A DNA stretch of 64,000 bases from Sediminibacterium sp. Gen4 (GTDB taxonomy: Bacteria > Bacteroidota > Bacteroidia > Chitinophagales > Chitinophagaceae): contig JACBFI010000015.1 in the NCBI GenBank assembly GCA_013391385.1, positions 16,202 to 80,201 of the forward strand, given 5' to 3'. The stretch's first letter is position 1; each line of letters begins with the position of its first letter. Both the position numbers and the translations under genes were made by a program. Shown here piece by piece: positions 60,604-64,000 of this stretch. A model generated the notes under the pieces. The model was not told the origin of the DNA. It ran no database searches and was given only the letters and a program-made list of their open reading frames with translations.

Positions 60604-62001
60604 TCACACTTTCACCAACTTCCACTTCCCACGTTTAAACAGAATAACACTAGTAATGGTGATACAGGTTTCTGTTGTTACGATGGCGATGAATACGCCG
60701 GTGGTTCCCATGTTCAGTACTTTGGAGAGTAGCATGGCAAAGGGTATTTGGAAAACCCAGAACCAAAATAAATTGATCCAGGTAGGTGTTCTGCTGTCGC
60801 CGGCACCGTTAAAGGCGTTGATCATGACCATGCCTACACCGTAGAAAATGTAACCCAAACTCACAATACGCAATGCAGTGACAGCTGTTTTGGTAACAGC
60901 AGGATCATGTGATATGAGTCCCACAAAAAATTCAGCACCTACTACAAACAGTACAGATACAAATGCCATGAAAATTGCATTGTAACGAGCCGTTTTCCAA
61001 ACCGATTGTTCAGCACGATCGGGTTGTTGGGCGCCGAGGTTTTGTCCAACAAGCGTTGCGGCCGCATTACTCAATCCCCATGCGGGCATGATAAAGAAAA
61101 TGAGTAGGCGGATGGCGATGGTATAACCTGCTACCGCATCGCTACCAAAACCGGAAACAATTCTGGCCATCGCGATCCAGCTGGCAGAGCCGATGATGAA
61201 TTGTAAGGTTCCGGTAGATGCGATATTAGCGATGGAAGAGAGGATTTCTTTATTCGGAATAAAATGTTTGCGCACGATGCGTACAATATTTTTTCCATTG
61301 AATAAATGATAGAGCTGATACAATACACCAATACCTCTACCGGTGGTGGTGGCAATGGCAGCGCCGGTTAATCCAAACTGATCGATCAATATCGGACATA
61401 AAATGATGTTGCAGATATTGGCGAGCCATAAGCTTTTCATGGCCATGGCCGCATCACCTGCACCGCGGAAGATACCGTTGATAAGGAAGAGCAACATGAT
61501 CACCAGATTACCCACCAACATGATGCGTGTATAATTGGTACCCATGGCTACAACCGTTTCATCGGCACCCATAAGTGCCAGCACATCTGCTGCATAAAAG
61601 ATACCGACAATACTGATGAGTACAGATACAGCAAAACACATTAACAAAGCCTGAGCTCCTGCCTTGGCAGCACCTTCGGGATTTTTCTCACCAATTCTTC
61701 TTGCTACCATAGCGGTAGCCGCCATACTCAAACCGATGGCAACAGAATAAATAAGGGTGAGACAAGATTCTGTAAGTCCAACAGTAGCGGCCGCGCCGGC
61801 GCCGAGTTTGCTCACAAAGAAAATATCGACCACAGCAAACACAGACTCCATGCACATTTCAAGGATCATGGGTATGGCCAGCATGAACACAGCTTTACGG
61901 ATACTACCTTGGGTAAAATCCTGGTGTTCGCTGTTAAGTGCTTCGCGGAAATAACTGAAAAAGCCCTTCTTGGGCGTATGATTAATAGTGGTGTTCGTCA
62001 T
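60604..62001 (-). CDS. MATE family efflux transporter
   Basis: A 465-aa protein with twelve predicted helices in two similar bundles. MATE features: RKAVFMLAIPMILEMCMES, VDIFFVSKLGAGAAATVGL, GAGDAAMAMKSLWLANICNI and the second-half counterpart AAATLVGQNLGAQQPDRAEQ, GAGDSRTPTWIN. It exports cationic compounds or drugs in exchange for Na+ or H+. Substrate unknown. No regulator is adjacent. Confidence 0.93.
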   Translation of the reverse strand: MTNTTINHTPKKGFFSYFREALNSEHQDFTQGSIRKAVFMLAIPMILEMCMESVFAVVDIFFVSKLGAGAAATVGLTESCLTLIYSVAIGLSMAATAMVARRIGEKNPEGAAKAGAQALLMCFAVSVLISIVGIFYAADVLALMGADETVVAMGTNYTRIMLVGNLVIMLLFLINGIFRGAGDAAMAMKSLWLANICNIILCPILIDQFGLTGAAIATTTGRGIGVLYQLYHLFNGKNIVRIVRKHFIPNKEILSSIANIASTGTLQFIIGSASWIAMARIVSGFGSDAVAGYTIAIRLLIFFIMPAWGLSNAAATLVGQNLGAQQPDRAEQSVWKTARYNAIFMAFVSVLFVVGAEFFVGLISHDPAVTKTAVTALRIVSLGYIFYGVGMVMINAFNGAGDSRTPTWINLFWFWVFQIPFAMLLSKVLNMGTTGVFIAIVTTETCITITSVILFKRGKWKLVKV

Positions 62002-62565
62002 TACAAGAATGCATTAAATAAATTGAGAGATAGTCCACCTGAGGCGGACGGTTTAAGGGTGTTGAGCGAGAATGGGTAGCAGTGATTCGGTTCTGGTACC
62101 CTGCTTAGATGTTCATAAAACTGGTATTCGTGTTTGAATATCCTTTGGATGATTATGATACATGATCCGAAGGCGCGTCAAAATTATTCTTTTCTTTCAC
62201 AAATGCAATACACGAAAATGGATGAGTGGTTAAAAATGGGGTGAATGAAGATGGGTCATTAAAAACCCTTTAAAATCTTGCAATAAAAGGGGTTACCGGG
62301 AAGAAATCAGGTTGATTTTTTTTGTTAAATGCTAGGAATCAGTAAATTAGGATGCTTAATTCCTGAAACGATATTTGGTTCGCCTGAAACCAAACCCTGA
62401 GAAACAGCCCCGACAGTATCGTCGGGGTTTTTATTTCAATACCCACATACCAAAAACCGATTTTATACGTATATACAGTTGTTATTACCGTGTGAACTTT
62501 CAAACGGATAAGCTGTTGAATATCAAATTCCTATATCTTTATTACAAAGTTCAATATCCCCCAAG
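62002..62565. other. 564-bp intergenic region before the surface-protein gene
   Basis: No gene is convincing. It contains an imperfect palindrome GTCCACCTGAGGCGGAC (62033-62049), a terminator-like hairpin (62407-62432), and a possible promoter for the surface protein near TATATCTTTA (about 62532-62541), with TTG about 18 bp upstream. The 64-codon frame at 62375-62569 crosses the terminator and is not supported. Confidence 0.5.
62407..62432 (+). terminator. intrinsic terminator-like hairpin
   Basis: CCCCGAC-AGTATC-GTCGGGG followed by TTTTTA. It lies 140 bp before the surface-protein ATG, so it ends an unseen short transcript, acts as an attenuator in a long leader, or stops read-through. Confidence 0.7.
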
Positions 62566-64000
62566 ATGAACTGCTTGAGATTGATAAGGTCCAGTATCTG
62601 TGTGTTCGTGCGTGGAGTGCGGGCAAAAAGAGTTTTCATTAATTCATCTTTTACATCGATTTTTTTTCTCACTCCTATAGTTTCTTTTACCCAAACTACC
62701 ATTAGTCTTACTAACCCACTTCAGGCAACTACAGTCTGTCAAAACACAGTTATAGGTTTTACAGGCCAATCCAATGATCCTAATGCTCTATTTGTTAAAT
62801 GGGTTAGACTTACAAATGGAGTTACAACTGCAACGGGTCCAGTTGTCGCAACAACTCCAGATGGTTTAGGAAACTTTTCATATAGTTTCAACTATACAGC
62901 AGGAGTAATGTTGAATAGTCAAACAACACATGTATTCAGATTTATTTTTGGTCCAACTGAAGTTGATGTTGATGTTCCAAATATTCCTCCAGCTTTCGAG
63001 ACATCAAACTCAATAACTATTACGGTTAACCCTAATCCTACAGCAACACTTACGGCTCTTGGTGGTGTAAATACTGTTTGTCAAAATGGAACATCCCCAA
63101 CAGTTAATATAACGGGAGTAGTAGGAATAGCTCCATTTACTTACACATATAGAATAACAGATCCATTAGGTAATGTTGGCTCCAATCAAACAGTTGTATC
63201 AGATGGGGCAGGGTTAGCGCAGCTGACTGTGCCTACAAATGGAACAACCGGAGTATATACTTATCAGTTATTGCAAATTCAGGAGTCAAGCTCAACAACC
63301 TGTAGTAGTGTTTCAACAGCTAATCTAACAATGACGATAGTGCCGCTGCCAACTGCAACCATCACAGCCAGCTCACTAACCGCTTGCGTTAATACAACAG
63401 CACCAACCGTTACGATAACGGGAGCAGGGGGAACAGCTCCTTTTACATTTACTTATCGTGAAATTACAAATGGAATGCCCGGGTCAAATCAGGTCATTGT
63501 TTCAAATGGTGCTGGTGTTGCTACTTTTTCTGCAACTGTTAGTTCCGCAGCTACAAGGGTGTATGAGTTGGTATCTGTTCAAGAAAGTAGTGCAACAGCT
63601 TGCGCCAATACACAAACCGCATCTGTTACCATTGTTACCAATGCAAATCCTAACGTCACTGGAGTAGACCCCGCATTACCTGCTGTTTGTTTCGGTGCTC
63701 CGAATTTTAATGTTACTTTTTCCGGAGTCACAGGAGGTCCTGATCAGTATAGAATTATTTGGAACGGTGCTGCATTGGCGGCAGGGTTTACAAATGATGG
63801 ATTTCAAACTTATAATACCAGCACTAATACTGTTACAGTAAATATTCCCGGAACAGTTACGCCAAGTACAACCTATAGCGGTACGTTAAGATTATTAAAT
63901 TCATCAACAGGTTGTTTCTTAGAAAATGGAAGTTCTGTAACCATCAATCCATTACCCACCGCTACGATAGGTAGTTCATCATCAGCAGTGTGTGTAAATG
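62566..64000 (+). CDS. giant cell-surface protein with Cys-containing Ig-like repeats, N-terminal part
   Basis: The frame is open from the ATG at 62566 to the window end (478 codons) without a stop. A basic start and hydrophobic stretch (SFTSIFFLTPIVSFTQ) form the signal peptide. Then come repeats of about 95-105 residues, each with an N-terminal Cys and the pattern PTAT-x-TA...C-x-N-x-T-x-P-T-V-x-I-T-G...APFT-x-TYR-I...N-x-x-V-S-x-G-x-G (for example near 63040, 63350 and 63650). Such repeats form Ig/PKD-like modules in Bacteroidota adhesins that usually end in a gliding-motility-type or type IX secretion C-terminal domain. That end is outside the window. Low-complexity Thr/Ala codons are typical. 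Confidence 0.85.
   Translation, partial: MNCLRLIRSSICVFVRGVRAKRVFINSSFTSIFFLTPIVSFTQTTISLTNPLQATTVCQNTVIGFTGQSNDPNALFVKWVRLTNGVTTATGPVVATTPDGLGNFSYSFNYTAGVMLNSQTTHVFRFIFGPTEVDVDVPNIPPAFETSNSITITVNPNPTATLTALGGVNTVCQNGTSPTVNITGVVGIAPFTYTYRITDPLGNVGSNQTVVSDGAGLAQLTVPTNGTTGVYTYQLLQIQESSSTTCSSVSTANLTMTIVPLPTATITASSLTACVNTTAPTVTITGAGGTAPFTFTYREITNGMPGSNQVIVSNGAGVATFSATVSSAATRVYELVSVQESSATACANTQTASVTIVTNANPNVTGVDPALPAVCFGAPNFNVTFSGVTGGPDQYRIIWNGAALAAGFTNDGFQTYNTSTNTVTVNIPGTVTPSTTYSGTLRLLNSSTGCFLENGSSVTINPLPTATIGSSSSAVCVN

Noticed and set aside
62375-62569. 64-codon frame before the surface-protein gene
   Set aside because: Crosses the terminator-like hairpin and overlaps the start of the better-supported 62566 frame.

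Overview
The window comes from a member of the Bacteroidota, most likely the family Chitinophagaceae. The evidence is three SusC/SusD pairs, a further TonB-dependent receptor, promoters of the TAnnTTTG type, many DUF families typical of the phylum (DUF6266, DUF5675, DUF3050), and a large Cys-containing Ig-like repeat surface protein entering at the right edge. This assignment is inferred from gene content, not from a marker-gene comparison.

Layout. 1-2.96 kb is housekeeping: the start of a possible PAS-domain protein leaving to the left, asparaginyl-tRNA synthetase, a DUF3050 protein and tRNA-Phe(GAA). 3-19.9 kb is an accessory island that begins directly behind the tRNA. It holds an HNH nuclease, a Fic protein with a large palindromic operator, a DUF6266/DUF5675/mini-membrane-protein cassette, two unknown genes, an anti-phage dCTP deaminase (AvcD/DCD type) with a small downstream ORF, and a type I restriction-modification operon (hsdM-hsdS-PD-(D/E)XK gene-hsdR). 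A 118-aa unknown, a GIY-YIG nuclease and a HipB-like regulator without hipA close the island. No integrase, transposase or CRISPR array was seen.

20-48 kb is nutrient acquisition. It contains a sialidase with a divergent CocE-type hydrolase and SusCD pair, two more SusCD pairs, a LytTR regulator, a TM2/DUF2752/DUF4870/M48 membrane-peptidase operon, a methyltransferase, a DUF1080 protein, a sugar-porter MFS transporter and a TonB-dependent receptor. 47-62 kb is mixed core: flavin reductase-like protein, serine hydrolase, orphan ABC ATPase, Sua5, a CBM48-like protein, an ECF sigma factor overlapping a membrane protein, a NarL-type response regulator, PcrA/UvrD helicase, an MBL-fold protein, a YheT-like hydrolase, CorA and a MATE pump. 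The right edge is the N-terminal third or less of a giant cell-surface protein.

The most unusual global signal is non-coding. At least sixteen intergenic sites carry degenerate tandem arrays of a 7-bp word (8 bp at one site, 11 bp at another). Most are built as two complementary arms around a loop, so that each locus folds into a long imperfect hairpin. The word differs between loci, but the two arms within a locus match each other. Nearly all sit immediately 3' of a gene, and several include the stop codon. They also create false upstream start codons, so I moved several gene starts downstream of them.
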